Shown piece after piece: positions 19,887 to 28,052 of a DNA stretch of 64,000 nt. The position numbers and the translations under genes were made by a program. Origin of the DNA: Streptococcus ictaluri 707-05 (GTDB lineage: Bacteria > Bacillota > Bacilli > Lactobacillales > Streptococcaceae); NCBI RefSeq assembly GCF_000188015.2, contig NZ_AEUX02000003.1, positions 1 through 64,000 of the forward strand, in the 5' to 3' direction. Positions within the stretch are counted from its first letter, which is position 1; the number at the start of each line of letters is the position of its first letter. A model generated the notes under the pieces. That model was not told the origin of the DNA. It did no database searches and saw only the letters and a program-made list of their open reading frames with translations.

Positions 19887-21104
19887 TTACTCTTTTTTAG
19901 TCAGATCTTTGGTTGTCTTGGATAGCTTAATGTCAACTTTTTTCTTACTAGTTCCTCTATAGAAGCTTATCTTGATAGTATCATTGATATTTTGTCCATA
20001 TAAGATACTTTGTAAATCACTGATAGAAGCGACATTTTTACCATTAATTTCTGTAATAACATCATATTGTTGTAATTTTCCATTAGCTGGCATGCCTTCT
20101 TGAACAGAAGCAACAACAATCCCATTTGTGACACTAGTTGGAATATTTATTTGACTCAAAGCATTGGTAGATAAGTCATTTAGGTTTACCATTGAAATTC
20201 CTAAAGCGGGACGTACAACTTCTCCGCTTGCTTCAAGTTGTTCAATGATTTTAACCACATCACTTGACGGAATAGCAAATCCAATACCTTCTACAGTACC
20301 ATTACCACCTGCTGGTGTGGATGAAATTTTACTAGAATTGATACCAATGACTTGTCCTTCAATGTTAATCAATGGTCCACCAGAATTTCCTGGATTGATA
20401 GCAGCATCTGTTTGAATGGCATTTGTTGAGACTGTTTCGCCATTTTCATTTCTCAAGGTTACAGTTCTACTTAAACTGGAAACAATACCTTCAGTAACTG
20501 AATTAGCATACTCTGTACCAAGCGGGCTACCAATAGCAATGGCTACTTCCCCGATATTAATTTTTGTTGAATCCGCAAATTCTGCGGTTGTTTTAATCTT
20601 GTCAGATGAAATCTTGACAACAGCTAAATCAGAATAAGTATCCGATCCGACTAATTCACCAACTACTTTTGTACCATCGGCCATAAGAATTTCAATTCTT
20701 TCAGCACCATCAATAACATGGTTATTAGTTACTAGATAGGCATATTTGCCTTCTTTTTTATAAATAACTCCGGAACCTTCACTAAAGATGCTATAGTCAT
20801 TATCTTTTTCTTGAGAAGGGCTTTGCTCACCAAAAAGTTCGCTATAAGGATTAGTAAGTGCTGCTGAGTTATCTTTTTTATAATTGATAACAGAGACAAC
20901 AGCATTTTGCACGACTTTGACGGCTTTAGTTGTATTAGTAGTGTTATTGTAATGGACTTTACTCGTAATTGCTGATTTTTCGGAACCAGATTTAACCAAT
21001 TCTGTTTGATTGGTATTGGTCATTACAAAAAAGGCTAAAATTCCTCCAATAAAGCCAATTAACAATACCCACAATGACTTTAAAAATTGTTTAAGTGTTG
21101 ACAC
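19887..21104 (-). CDS. htrA: Serine protease HtrA (DegP family)
   Basis: Surface-anchored stress protease and chaperone that handles misfolded exported proteins. The 405-residue protein has one N-terminal membrane anchor (LLIGFIGGILAFFVM), the trypsin-like domain with His in VTNNHVIDG, Asp in YSDLAVVKI and Ser in NPGNSGGPL, and one C-terminal PDZ domain (GIVVASVQEGMPANG). It starts with GTG at 21104 behind a strong GGAGG. A CiaR-type box lies 43-59 bp upstream, matching known CiaRH control of htrA in pneumococcus. parB follows downstream. Confidence 0.97.
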   Translation of the reverse strand: MSTLKQFLKSLWVLLIGFIGGILAFFVMTNTNQTELVKSGSEKSAITSKVHYNNTTNTTKAVKVVQNAVVSVINYKKDNSAALTNPYSELFGEQSPSQEKDNDYSIFSEGSGVIYKKEGKYAYLVTNNHVIDGAERIEILMADGTKVVGELVGSDTYSDLAVVKISSDKIKTTAEFADSTKINIGEVAIAIGSPLGTEYANSVTEGIVSSLSRTVTLRNENGETVSTNAIQTDAAINPGNSGGPLINIEGQVIGINSSKISSTPAGGNGTVEGIGFAIPSSDVVKIIEQLEASGEVVRPALGISMVNLNDLSTNALSQINIPTSVTNGIVVASVQEGMPANGKLQQYDVITEINGKNVASISDLQSILYGQNINDTIKISFYRGTSKKKVDIKLSKTTKDLTKKE

Positions 21105-21146
21105 ATGACCACCTCCAAATGTTTTTTATTAGCTTATAAAACTTTG

Positions 21147-21163
21147 CTTAATTATACCTTAAA
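21147..21163 (-). promoter_or_regulatory. CiaR-type direct repeat upstream of htrA
   Basis: On the minus strand the sequence reads TTTAAG-GTATA-ATTAAG, matching the published CiaR motif NTTAAG-N5-WTTAAG. A TATAAG -10-like element follows 8 bases later. htrA is a classic CiaR target in S. pneumoniae, so control by a CiaRH system here is likely but untested. Confidence 0.7.
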
Positions 21164-21180
21164 AGATGTAAAAAGAAAAG

Positions 21181-21276
21181 TAATCCACAGCTTGTGGAAA
21201 ACTTTCAGATAGCTATCAGAAAATGCTTGATATCAGAGTATTTTTAACGATTATACAGAAGTTAACATGTGGATAA
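21181..21276. promoter_or_regulatory. Third DnaA-box cluster, between htrA and rlmH
   Basis: TAATCCACA 21181-21189, TGTGGAAAA 21193-21201 and a perfect TGTGGATAA at 21268-21276 lie in the divergent region between htrA and rlmH, 2.2 kb beyond the main cluster. The first two form an inverted pair like those in oriC. They could extend the origin or titrate DnaA. Confidence 0.6.
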
Positions 21277-21313
21277 ACTGTGAAAAGAATCTTTTCTATG
21301 ATACAATAAAGGC

Positions 21314-21793
21314 ATGAAAATAAAAGTTATATGTGTTGGAAAATTAAAAGAGCATTATTTAAAAGATGGTCTTTCAGAGTATCAAAAACGTCTTTCACGA
21401 TTTTGTCAATTTGAAATGATTGAACTAGTAGATGAAAAAACTCCCGATAAAGCAAGCAATGCTGAAAATCAACTGATTATGGAAAAAGAAGCCGATCGCA
21501 TTGAAAAGAAAATTGGTCAACGTGATTTTGTTATTGCTTTGGCAATTGAAGGAAAACAGTTTCCCTCAGAAAAATTTAGTCAGCTAATAACAGATACCAC
21601 CGTTAATGGTTACTCTGATATTACTTTTATTATTGGTGGTAGTCTGGGATTAGCCCCTAAAATAAAAAAGAGAGCTAATCTGTTGATGAGTTTTGGTCTT
21701 TTGACTTTACCACATCAATTAATGCGTTTAGTCTTAGTTGAACAAATTTATCGTGCTTTTATGATACAACAAGGTAGCCCTTATCATAAATAA
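21314..21793 (+). CDS. rlmH: 23S rRNA pseudouridine-1915 methyltransferase RlmH
   Basis: SPOUT-family enzyme that methylates N3 of pseudouridine 1915 in helix 69 of 23S rRNA, using S-adenosylmethionine. The 159-residue protein has the knotted C-terminal SAM site [28 protein letters not shown] and the ending GSPYHK. It is transcribed divergently from htrA behind a TATGATACAAT -10 region and an AAAGG ribosome binding site. Confidence 0.98.
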   Translation: MKIKVICVGKLKEHYLKDGLSEYQKRLSRFCQFEMIELVDEKTPDKASNAENQLIMEKEADRIEKKIGQRDFVIALAIEGKQFPSEKFSQLITDTTVNGYSDITFIIGGSLGLAPKIKKRANLLMSFGLLTLPHQLMRLVLVEQIYRAFMIQQGSPYHK

Positions 21794-21798
21794 GTTTT

Positions 21799-21814
21799 TG
21801 TTTCATGTGAAACA
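21799..21814. promoter_or_regulatory. parS-like ParB binding site
   Basis: TGTTTCATGTGAAACA differs from the consensus parS TGTTTCACGTGAAACA at one central base. It lies 5 bp after the rlmH stop and about 2.8 kb from oriC. It is flanked by T and A runs but lacks a U-tract after the stem, so a terminator role is less likely. The same 14-bp core recurs at 39584-39597. Confidence 0.8.
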
Positions 21815-21821
21815 AAAAAAG

Positions 21822-21854
21822 AAGTGCTCTAAATAAAGATGCACTTATTTTTGT
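21822..21854 (+). terminator. Terminator after rlmH
   Basis: AAGTGC and GCACTT pair across a 13-base loop and are followed by ATTTTTG. It lies between rlmH and the oppositely oriented tRNA-Arg gene. Confidence 0.65.
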
Positions 21855-21860
21855 AGATGA

Positions 21861-21934
21861 TGATCTCAGCAGGATTCGAACCTGCGACCGTTCGCTTAGA
21901 AGGCGAATGCTCTATCCAGCTGAGCTATGAGACC
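21861..21934 (-). tRNA. tRNA-Arg (anticodon TCT)
   Basis: The reverse strand folds as a 74-nt cloverleaf: acceptor GGTCTCA/TGAGATC, anticodon loop CTTCTAA giving TCT, T-arm GCAGG-TTCGAAT-CCTGC, discriminator A. CCA is not encoded. The position after rlmH matches other streptococci. Confidence 0.97.
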
Positions 21935-22133
21935 TCAACTTCATCATTTTAACAAAAAATAGGGGCTTCTGTCAATGGGCTGTAAGGAAAAATACTAATA
22001 CTATCTAAAAAAAATATTAGTATGAAAACAAAATGAGTTAAAAATGTTATTATAGATTTTCTGGGAAGAACATTTTTCATCTAAAAATAAGATAGAGCAT
22101 GCTTTAATTAAGTAATATCAAAAATTAACCCGC

Positions 22134-23286
22134 GTTGTAAAATGAAGTGCAACAAAAAAGACATGTTCGTCTGATATACTAGAATTCCCCAATTCAGTAT
22201 GGAAAGCAGATGAACATGTCCAACATTAATTCTACCAGAAAATCATCCTATTCTCATCTTTCAGCCACAGAACGGGGTGAAATTGCTGCTTATCTTAAAA
22301 TGGGAAAGAAACCCGCTGAGATTGCTCGACTCTTGGGTCGTCACCGTTCTACAATCTGCCGAGAAATAAAACGTGGTTCAGTAGAACAGGTAAAGGATAA
22401 GAATGGAAAACAAACCTTCTTCAACGCCTATTTCGCTGATAGTGGGCAACGTGTCTATGAAACCAATCGTCAAAAGAGTTCTTATCTCAAGTTGAATGAC
22501 TGCTCCGCTAGATTCATTGAACAATTAGAATCTGCCTTGACGGCTAACATTCGTCTCCATAGTGTGGATAGTTTTGTTCAGACTTACAAAGTGAACCATC
22601 CTGAAGAAGTCGTCCCCTCTACCAAAATGATTTATCGTTATATCAAAGAGGGGGTATTAGCTATTAAACCAATCGATTTGCCTAAGATGGTTAGTATCAG
22701 AAAACGTTCTAAGAAAGTCATGAAGACGAATAAGAAGACTTTAGGTAAATCTATCGAAGAACGTCCAGAATATATTAATGATCGTTCTGAATTTGGGCAT
22801 TGGGAGATTGATTTGGTTCTCGGCAAGAAAACCAAGGTGAAGCTGTTATGTTGACTTTGGTAGAGCGCCAGACACGCTATGCACTAGGAGTTAAGCTAGA
22901 AGACAAGCAGTCCCAAACCATTAACCGTGCTGTCACGCATCTCATCAGTCAGTATCCTATTGCATCCATCACAGCGGATAATGGTTCTGAGTTTAGTTTA
23001 CTCTCAAACTTAGAAGCTGTTGAAGTTTACTTTGCACATCCCTATTCTTCACATGAGAGAGGAAAAAACGAGAACTTCAATGGCCTCCTCAGAGAATATG
23101 TCCCTAAAGGAGTCTCACTTAATCCACTAACCTCTGAAGAACTTGACAATTATATTACTGCCATCAATGAGCGCCCAAGACGACTTCTTCAATATCAATC
23201 CTCAAAATTCCTGTTTGAGCTATCCCGAACAGCTTAACATCTGGAACTCTAGTTATCTATGAACTGGTTGCACTTGACTTGACAAC
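22134..23286 (+). mobile_element. IS30-family insertion sequence, copy 2 (complete ends)
   Basis: Left end GTTGTAAAATGAAGTGCAAC at 22134-22153 and right end (read inward) GTTGTCAAGTCAAGTGCAAC at 23267-23286 are imperfect 20-bp inverted repeats. The element is 1153 bp and appears to match copy 1 except for a one-base deletion near 22842. No clear target duplication is visible. It is inserted between tRNA-Arg and tRNA-Glu, 51 bp upstream of the tRNA promoter. Confidence 0.93.
22210..23237 (+). pseudogene. IS30-family transposase, frameshifted
   Basis: The reading frame from ATG 22210 runs to a premature stop at 22854, and the remainder continues in another frame from 22848 to 23237. Copy 1 has AAAACCAAAGGTG where this copy has AAAACCAAGGTG, so loss of one A near 22839-22842 explains the break. 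The first catalytic Asp (GHWEIDLVLG) is before the break; the second Asp (TADNGSEF) and the Glu are after it, so the truncated product cannot be active. IS30 elements use a single frame, so programmed frameshifting is not expected. The ends remain intact and might be moved by transposase from copy 1. Confidence 0.9.
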
Positions 23287-23336
23287 TTGCGTATCAAAAA
23301 ATATTGAAAAAAATTCAAATTTTTTCGAAAAAAGTA

Positions 23337-23364
23337 TAGACAAATAAAATTAGTCTGCTATAAT
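23337..23364 (+). promoter_or_regulatory. Promoter of the tRNA-Glu/Asn genes
   Basis: TAGACA (23337-23342) and TATAAT (23359-23364) are 16 bp apart, with AT-rich sequence upstream. tRNA-Glu begins 37 bp after the -10. The IS30 right end stops just upstream, leaving the promoter intact. Confidence 0.8.
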
Positions 23365-23400
23365 AATAAGAGTGTTAAGGAGAACTTCTCCAAAACTTCT

Positions 23401-23472
23401 GGTCCGTTGGTCAAGGGGTTAAGACACCGCCTTTTCACGGCGGTAACACGGGTTCGAATCCCGTACGGACTA
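23401..23472 (+). tRNA. tRNA-Glu (anticodon TTC)
   Basis: A 72-nt cloverleaf with acceptor GGTCCGT/ACGGACT, anticodon stem CCGCC/GGCGG around loop TTTTCAC (anticodon TTC), T-arm CGGG-TTCGAAT-CCCG and discriminator A. Confidence 0.97.
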
Positions 23473-23476
23473 TCAG

Positions 23477-23500
23477 AATTGTCGAGAAGACAATTTTTTT
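23477..23500 (+). terminator. Hairpin with T-tract between tRNA-Glu and tRNA-Asn
   Basis: AATTGTC-GAGAA-GACAATT is a 7-bp stem followed by a run of Ts. Lying between two tRNA genes with no obvious second promoter, it may attenuate the downstream tRNA or be a processing site. Confidence 0.65.
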
Positions 23501-23505
23501 ATTTT

Positions 23506-23579
23506 TCCGGCATAGCTCAGTTGGTAGTAGCGCATGACTGTTAATCATGATGTCGTAGGTTCGAGTCCTACTGCCGGTG
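23506..23579 (+). tRNA. tRNA-Asn (anticodon GTT)
   Basis: A 74-nt cloverleaf with anticodon stem CATGA/TCATG around CTGTTAA (anticodon GTT) and T-arm GTAGG-TTCGAGT-CCTAC. Acceptor TCCGGCA faces TGCCGGT, so position 1-72 is T opposite T rather than a pair; discriminator G. Confidence 0.95.
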
Positions 23580-23651
23580 ATAAGATATTTCCTGAGTTTT
23601 ACTTAGGATTTTTTTGAACTGTGATAGCCTGTTAAAATTATAAATATAAGA

Positions 23652-23685
23652 AAAGATGCATCAGATATTTATCTGATGCATCTTT
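23652..23685. terminator. Bidirectional terminator between tRNA-Asn and yfhO
   Basis: AAAGATGCATCAGAT and ATCTGATGCATCTTT form a perfect 15-bp stem with a 4-base loop and A/T tails on both sides, separating converging transcripts. Confidence 0.85.
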
Positions 23686-23693
23686 TAGTAGGG

Positions 23694-26294
23694 TTAAATA
23701 AGCTCTCTGACAACATTTTTAATGCTTAAAACTTCACAGTACCGTTTTACTAGTAAAAGATAGATAAGAAGGCTTAGAAATGATATCGAGATGCCTAGAA
23801 TGAATCCTTGTGGAATAAAAGTCAATGTAAGGACTCCTTCTCCTTTAGGGACAGCAACTTTTATAAAGCCATCCTGTGCTCTTTGGATAGGAACTGACTT
23901 TTTACCCAATTTGGCTTTCCAACCTTTATCATATGGAATTGTAAAAAGTAGAGAAGCTTTTGTTTTAGAGTGATAGTGACTAATGATTTTATTTTTTTGA
24001 ACCACAGTTTCTACTTTTTTAGCTTTAATATCATGAATAGCAGTTGTTAAAGAATTGATATCTAGGCTATAAAAATGAGGTTGATTCACCGTGATCTGTT
24101 TATTATTTGGAAAGATAAAGTCGACTGAAACAGTACTTTGCTTTTGAAAATAGCCTAGATCAAAAAAGCTAAAAGCATTATCTGTCGTATAATGGTAGGC
24201 GTGATTATTAACTCGAATAGTAATATTTTTACTATTGGGATTTGTGAATTGGATATTTGGTAAGCTAACGTAAAGTTGTTTATTGTTAGGAACTACTACT
24301 TGATAACTAATGATAGTTGGAACATTGCTATGAATTGCTTTACTTGACACTTGCTGGTTAAATAACTGTGCATTAGAAGTAAGTCGTGATGGCTCTAATT
24401 TAAAATAGGTGTATTCTTGTCCACTTAATTGGTTTAAAAAACGTGTTTGATTGTCAAGTGTATTGACACTTAAGTTGACATCTTTGTAAATCGTATTTGT
24501 CAAGATACCTAATGGTAAATCATAAGTATTTTGATAGAGATAGGTTTGTTTATTTTTTTTAATCTGATGAAAACCAAATTTATTAAGTTTTTGCTGACTT
24601 AGATTGTACTTAACACTTAAGAGGCTATCCATGAGAAGGGTATTATTTTGGTACCTTAGATTTAAGTTTGTGCCATCAGAACGATATCCCAAGCGATTTA
24701 ATAGAGAACTGGACTTGCGGTTTCTTACTGATGAAAATTGAGAGACACCTCTGTAATTAAATTTCATGCTATCATTACCGGTTTGAGGTATTTGACGTTC
24801 CATTCGAAAGAATGGTTTATCTTTTTTAGAAACTCCTTTGACAAGACTGTCAATTTCTTTTAAATGTCTTGCATAACCTTCTCTACTTGGAAATACCCAT
24901 TCCTTGTTAATACCACTTAATTGATAAGAACTATTAATTCCTAGCTCAAGGCAAGTAAATAATAGTGTAAACATCTTTAACATCTTTGTAAAGCTTTGCT
25001 TTTCTTGATTTAGTAAGAATAAAAGAGTATAAACTGTTAAGAATAGAAGGCTTAAAAAAAAGAGTCCTATTTGCAGAAATTGATATTTTTGGATAAATAA
25101 GTAGGGGAGGCTTAGTAAAAGACAAAGTAGTGTAAAAGACAATAAAAGTTGTTTTTTCTTAAAGTATTTTTCTTGATTTAAGACTTTAGCCGCTAAAGTT
25201 AAGATGATAATAGAAAAAGTCCAACTATAGCGATGTAAAAACATATTTGGGGCATGCATGCCTTGCCAGAGTAGATCTAATGGTTGAAGATAAAAGCTAC
25301 TGATAATAAAACTAAGTAATAAGCCATAAGCTAATTTGATTTGCCATGAAACTGATTTTAGAGTGAAGAAAAGACAACTCAAATAAAGAGGAAGGATACC
25401 GGTATAAATCATAGGTATGGCATCGAATTTAGTGGTATCATAAGCTCCTACTGATAATTTTGCTAATAAATCAAAGTACCAAGATTTATCTGTCAAGATT
25501 TGGTCAAAGTGTGTAAAGCTTTCACCATAACTTGATAGATCTAAATAGGTAGGAATAAGCATAAAAGAACTGGTTAAAGCAGACAATAGGGAAATTATGA
25601 CAAACATAAAAAAGGGGACTAAACGCTTTTTCCACGATTTTATTTCAAGAAGATTGATAAGACAATAAAGGAGTAAAAAGATAGCAACCATGTATCCAAA
25701 ATAGTAGTTAAGGATAAAAAGGGAACTTAAGGAAAAGTAGTAAAGCGCTGTTTTTCCTTCTTTGAGTAAAAGATGAATCCCCAGCAGTATTAATGGCAAA
25801 ATGATAAAGACATCTAGCCAACTATTTAGTTCTAATTGACTAGTGACAAAGCTCATTAGGCTATAAGAAATGGATAGAGAAAGGGTAAGATAAGCTTTAA
25901 TTTTAGGGTAAATGCGACCAAAGGAAAAATATGAGGATAGACCCATTAGACCAAACTTCAGAAGGGTTAAGAGGTAGATGGCATCGGGCATAGACTGTAA
26001 ATCAAAGAAGTAAACTAAAGGAGACAAAGGACTTCCTAAATAATAACTTATTAATGCCCAAAAATTTAACCCTAAACCACTCGTGAAAGTGTAAAAGAGA
26101 CTATCTGTACCATGTAAAATATTTCTTAAAGTTTGAGCAAAAATCACATATTGATGAAAGCCATCACTAGCTAAAATGGTATTACTTCCTTGATAAGAAA
26201 TTCCAAATGGTAAAAGGCACAGCCATAAAATAAGTATTGGTAGAAAAAAACTAGCCAGATAATAACATAAGGATTTCGTTTTCCTTCTTTTCAT
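23694..26294 (-). CDS. YfhO-family polytopic membrane protein
   Basis: A large membrane protein, 866 residues from the ATG at 26294. The first half has about a dozen hydrophobic segments and the conserved SDGFHQYVIFAQTLR and TFTSGLGLNFWALISYYLGSPL stretches of the YfhO family; the second half is extracellular, ending in a final helix (GISISFLSLLIYLLLV). YfhO proteins act in glycosylation of lipoteichoic or other cell-wall polymers in Bacillus and Listeria, where they are GT-C-like transferases. A longer frame to 26363 runs through the ABC-F terminator hairpin and is rejected. No partner gene lies beside it. Confidence 0.87.
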   Translation of the reverse strand: MKRRKTKSLCYYLASFFLPILILWLCLLPFGISYQGSNTILASDGFHQYVIFAQTLRNILHGTDSLFYTFTSGLGLNFWALISYYLGSPLSPLVYFFDLQSMPDAIYLLTLLKFGLMGLSSYFSFGRIYPKIKAYLTLSLSISYSLMSFVTSQLELNSWLDVFIILPLILLGIHLLLKEGKTALYYFSLSSLFILNYYFGYMVAIFLLLYCLINLLEIKSWKKRLVPFFMFVIISLLSALTSSFMLIPTYLDLSSYGESFTHFDQILTDKSWYFDLLAKLSVGAYDTTKFDAIPMIYTGILPLYLSCLFFTLKSVSWQIKLAYGLLLSFIISSFYLQPLDLLWQGMHAPNMFLHRYSWTFSIIILTLAAKVLNQEKYFKKKQLLLSFTLLCLLLSLPYLFIQKYQFLQIGLFFLSLLFLTVYTLLFLLNQEKQSFTKMLKMFTLLFTCLELGINSSYQLSGINKEWVFPSREGYARHLKEIDSLVKGVSKKDKPFFRMERQIPQTGNDSMKFNYRGVSQFSSVRNRKSSSLLNRLGYRSDGTNLNLRYQNNTLLMDSLLSVKYNLSQQKLNKFGFHQIKKNKQTYLYQNTYDLPLGILTNTIYKDVNLSVNTLDNQTRFLNQLSGQEYTYFKLEPSRLTSNAQLFNQQVSSKAIHSNVPTIISYQVVVPNNKQLYVSLPNIQFTNPNSKNITIRVNNHAYHYTTDNAFSFFDLGYFQKQSTVSVDFIFPNNKQITVNQPHFYSLDINSLTTAIHDIKAKKVETVVQKNKIISHYHSKTKASLLFTIPYDKGWKAKLGKKSVPIQRAQDGFIKVAVPKGEGVLTLTFIPQGFILGISISFLSLLIYLLLVKRYCEVLSIKNVVRELI

Positions 26295-26320
26295 AAGTAA
26301 ATTTGACTTTCTTTTGATTG

Positions 26321-26356
26321 AAAAAATACTAGAGCGAAATCGCCCTAGTATTTTTA
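26321..26356 (-). terminator. Terminator after the ABC-F gene
   Basis: AAAAATACTAG and CTAGTATTTTT pair around a GC-containing centre (AGCGAAATCGCC). It overlaps the ABC-F stop and ends before yfhO. Confidence 0.85.
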
Positions 26357-27973
26357 ATTCCAAAGTTGTGCTACTCGAGCTTGGACTTCTTCATTTTCAA
26401 GGAATTCATCGTAAGTTTCATCAATACGATCAATGACACCATTTTTAGAAATCACAACGATGTGGTTAGCAATTGTTTGAATAAATTCATGGTCATGACT
26501 GGCAAAGATAACAGATTCTTTGAAATCTTTAATACCATCATTCAGACTGGAAATAGATTCCAAATCCAAGTGGTTAGTAGGGTCATCAAGAATCAAAACA
26601 TTTGATTTCAACAACATCAATTTAGATAACATGACGCGAACCTTTTCACCACCGGAAAGAACATTAACGGATTTCTTAACTTCGTCTCCAGAAAAGAGCA
26701 TACGACCTAAGAAACCACGTAAGAAGGTATCATCATCTTCCCCTTTAGCAGCAAATTGACGTACCCATTCTAGGATAGATTCACTTGTCGCAAAATCTTT
26801 GCTATTGTCTTTTGGTAAATAAGAGCGACTTGTTGTAACGCCCCATTTGATTGTCCCTTCATAGTCAATGTCATCTGCTAGAGCACGCATCAAAGCAGTC
26901 GTTTGAATATCATTTTGTCCAATGATAGCTGCTTTGTCACCTGGACGAAGAATAAAGCTGATATTATCAATGATTTTTTCGCCATCAATAGAAACAGATA
27001 AGTTTTCAACAGAAAGGAAGTCATTCCCCATTTCTCGTTCAGCCTTAAAATTGATAAAAGGGTATTTACGACTAGAAGGAATAATTTCTTCCAATTCGAT
27101 TTTATCAAGCATTTTTTTACGTGATGTTGCTTGTTTAGATTTGGAAGCATTGGCAGAAAAGCGAGCTACGAATTCTTGTAATTCTTTGATTTTTTCTTCT
27201 GCTTTAGCATTTCGATCAGATTGAAGACGAGCAGCTAGTTCAGAGGATTGTTTCCAAAAATCATAGTTACCTACAAATAATTTGATTTTTCCAAAGTCTA
27301 AGTCAGCCATGTGGGTACAAACTTTGTTTAAGAAGTGACGGTCATGGGATACGACAATAACAGTATTTTCAAAATCAATTAAAAAATCTTCTAACCAGGA
27401 AATAGATTGAATATCAAGTCCATTGGTAGGCTCATCCAGAAGAAGGACATCTGGCTTACCAAAAAGTGCTTTGGCAAGGAGAACTTTAACCTTGTCTCCA
27501 TTGGCTAACTCACTCATGCTTTGATAGTGTAAGTCTTCTGAAATATTTAAGTTTTGTAAGAGTTGAGATGCTTCGCTTTCAGCTTCCCAACCACCTAATT
27601 CAGCAAAGGTACCTTCAAGTTCAGCAGCACGTACACCATCTTCTTCTGAAAAATCTTCTTTCATATAGATAGCATCTTTTTCTTTCATAATGCTATAGAG
27701 TTGCTCATTTCCCATGATAACAACATCAATAGCGCGTTCTTCTTCATAGTCAAAGTGATTCTGACGAAGGACAGAAAGGCGTTCATTTGGTCCTAAAGAG
27801 ATAGGACCAGTTGTTGGTTCAATATCTCCTGCTAAGATTTTTAGAAATGTTGATTTTCCAGCACCATTGGCTCCAATAAGTCCATAGGTATTACCGGCTG
27901 TAAATTTGATATTAACCTCATCAAAAAGTTTTCGGTCGCTAAAACGTAGCGATACATCAGAAACTGTTAGCAA
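26354..27973 (-). CDS. ABC-F family ATPase (YkpA/YbiT type)
   Basis: A soluble 539-residue protein with two ABC domains and no membrane part, which places it among the ABC-F translation factors that act at the ribosomal E site. The first domain has Walker A GANGAGKS and Walker B LLLDEPTNGLD; the second has GQNDIQTT in place of the usual Walker A GxxGxGKT, with a normal signature LSGGEKVRV and Walker B VLILDDPTNHLD. The first signature is altered to LANGDKVKV. The inter-domain linker (about 245-310) is charged, as expected. It is not recognisable as an antibiotic-resistance type. Confidence 0.9.
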   Translation of the reverse strand: MLTVSDVSLRFSDRKLFDEVNIKFTAGNTYGLIGANGAGKSTFLKILAGDIEPTTGPISLGPNERLSVLRQNHFDYEEERAIDVVIMGNEQLYSIMKEKDAIYMKEDFSEEDGVRAAELEGTFAELGGWEAESEASQLLQNLNISEDLHYQSMSELANGDKVKVLLAKALFGKPDVLLLDEPTNGLDIQSISWLEDFLIDFENTVIVVSHDRHFLNKVCTHMADLDFGKIKLFVGNYDFWKQSSELAARLQSDRNAKAEEKIKELQEFVARFSANASKSKQATSRKKMLDKIELEEIIPSSRKYPFINFKAEREMGNDFLSVENLSVSIDGEKIIDNISFILRPGDKAAIIGQNDIQTTALMRALADDIDYEGTIKWGVTTSRSYLPKDNSKDFATSESILEWVRQFAAKGEDDDTFLRGFLGRMLFSGDEVKKSVNVLSGGEKVRVMLSKLMLLKSNVLILDDPTNHLDLESISSLNDGIKDFKESVIFASHDHEFIQTIANHIVVISKNGVIDRIDETYDEFLENEEVQARVAQLWN

Positions 27974-28013
27974 TTTTTCACCTCATATTATTTCTCTAAG
28001 CTTCATTGTACCT

Positions 28014-28046
28014 AAAAAAGCCCCTTTTTTCAATCAGAAAGGGGCT
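28014..28046 (-). terminator. Terminator after yitT
   Basis: AGCCCCTTT and AAAGGGGCT enclose the loop TTTCAATCAG, with TTTTTTAGG following on the minus strand. It separates yitT from the ABC-F gene. Confidence 0.85.
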
Positions 28047-28052
28047 AGGCTA

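Noticed and set aside
21799-21814. Palindrome read as a terminator of rlmH
   Set aside because: No T-tract follows the stem on either strand, whereas it matches parS at 15 of 16 bases.
21992-22023. ATACTAATA/TATTAGTAT inverted repeat before the IS30 copy
   Set aside because: Nine-bp AT-only arms with a 14-base loop in AT-rich DNA are not convincing without conservation data.
1048-22133. Composite transposon made of the two IS30 copies
   Set aside because: The intervening DNA is core origin sequence in conserved order, so the two copies are independent insertions.
22127-22139. AACCC(A/G)CGTTGT next to both IS30 ends as part of the element
   Set aside because: The shared AACCC just outside may be a target preference; with only one full copy in view the boundary cannot be moved, and no target duplication was found.
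22210-23237. Programmed frameshifting in the IS30 transposase
   Set aside because: Copy 1 has a single open frame and IS30-family elements use one ORF, so the one-base difference is treated as a mutation.
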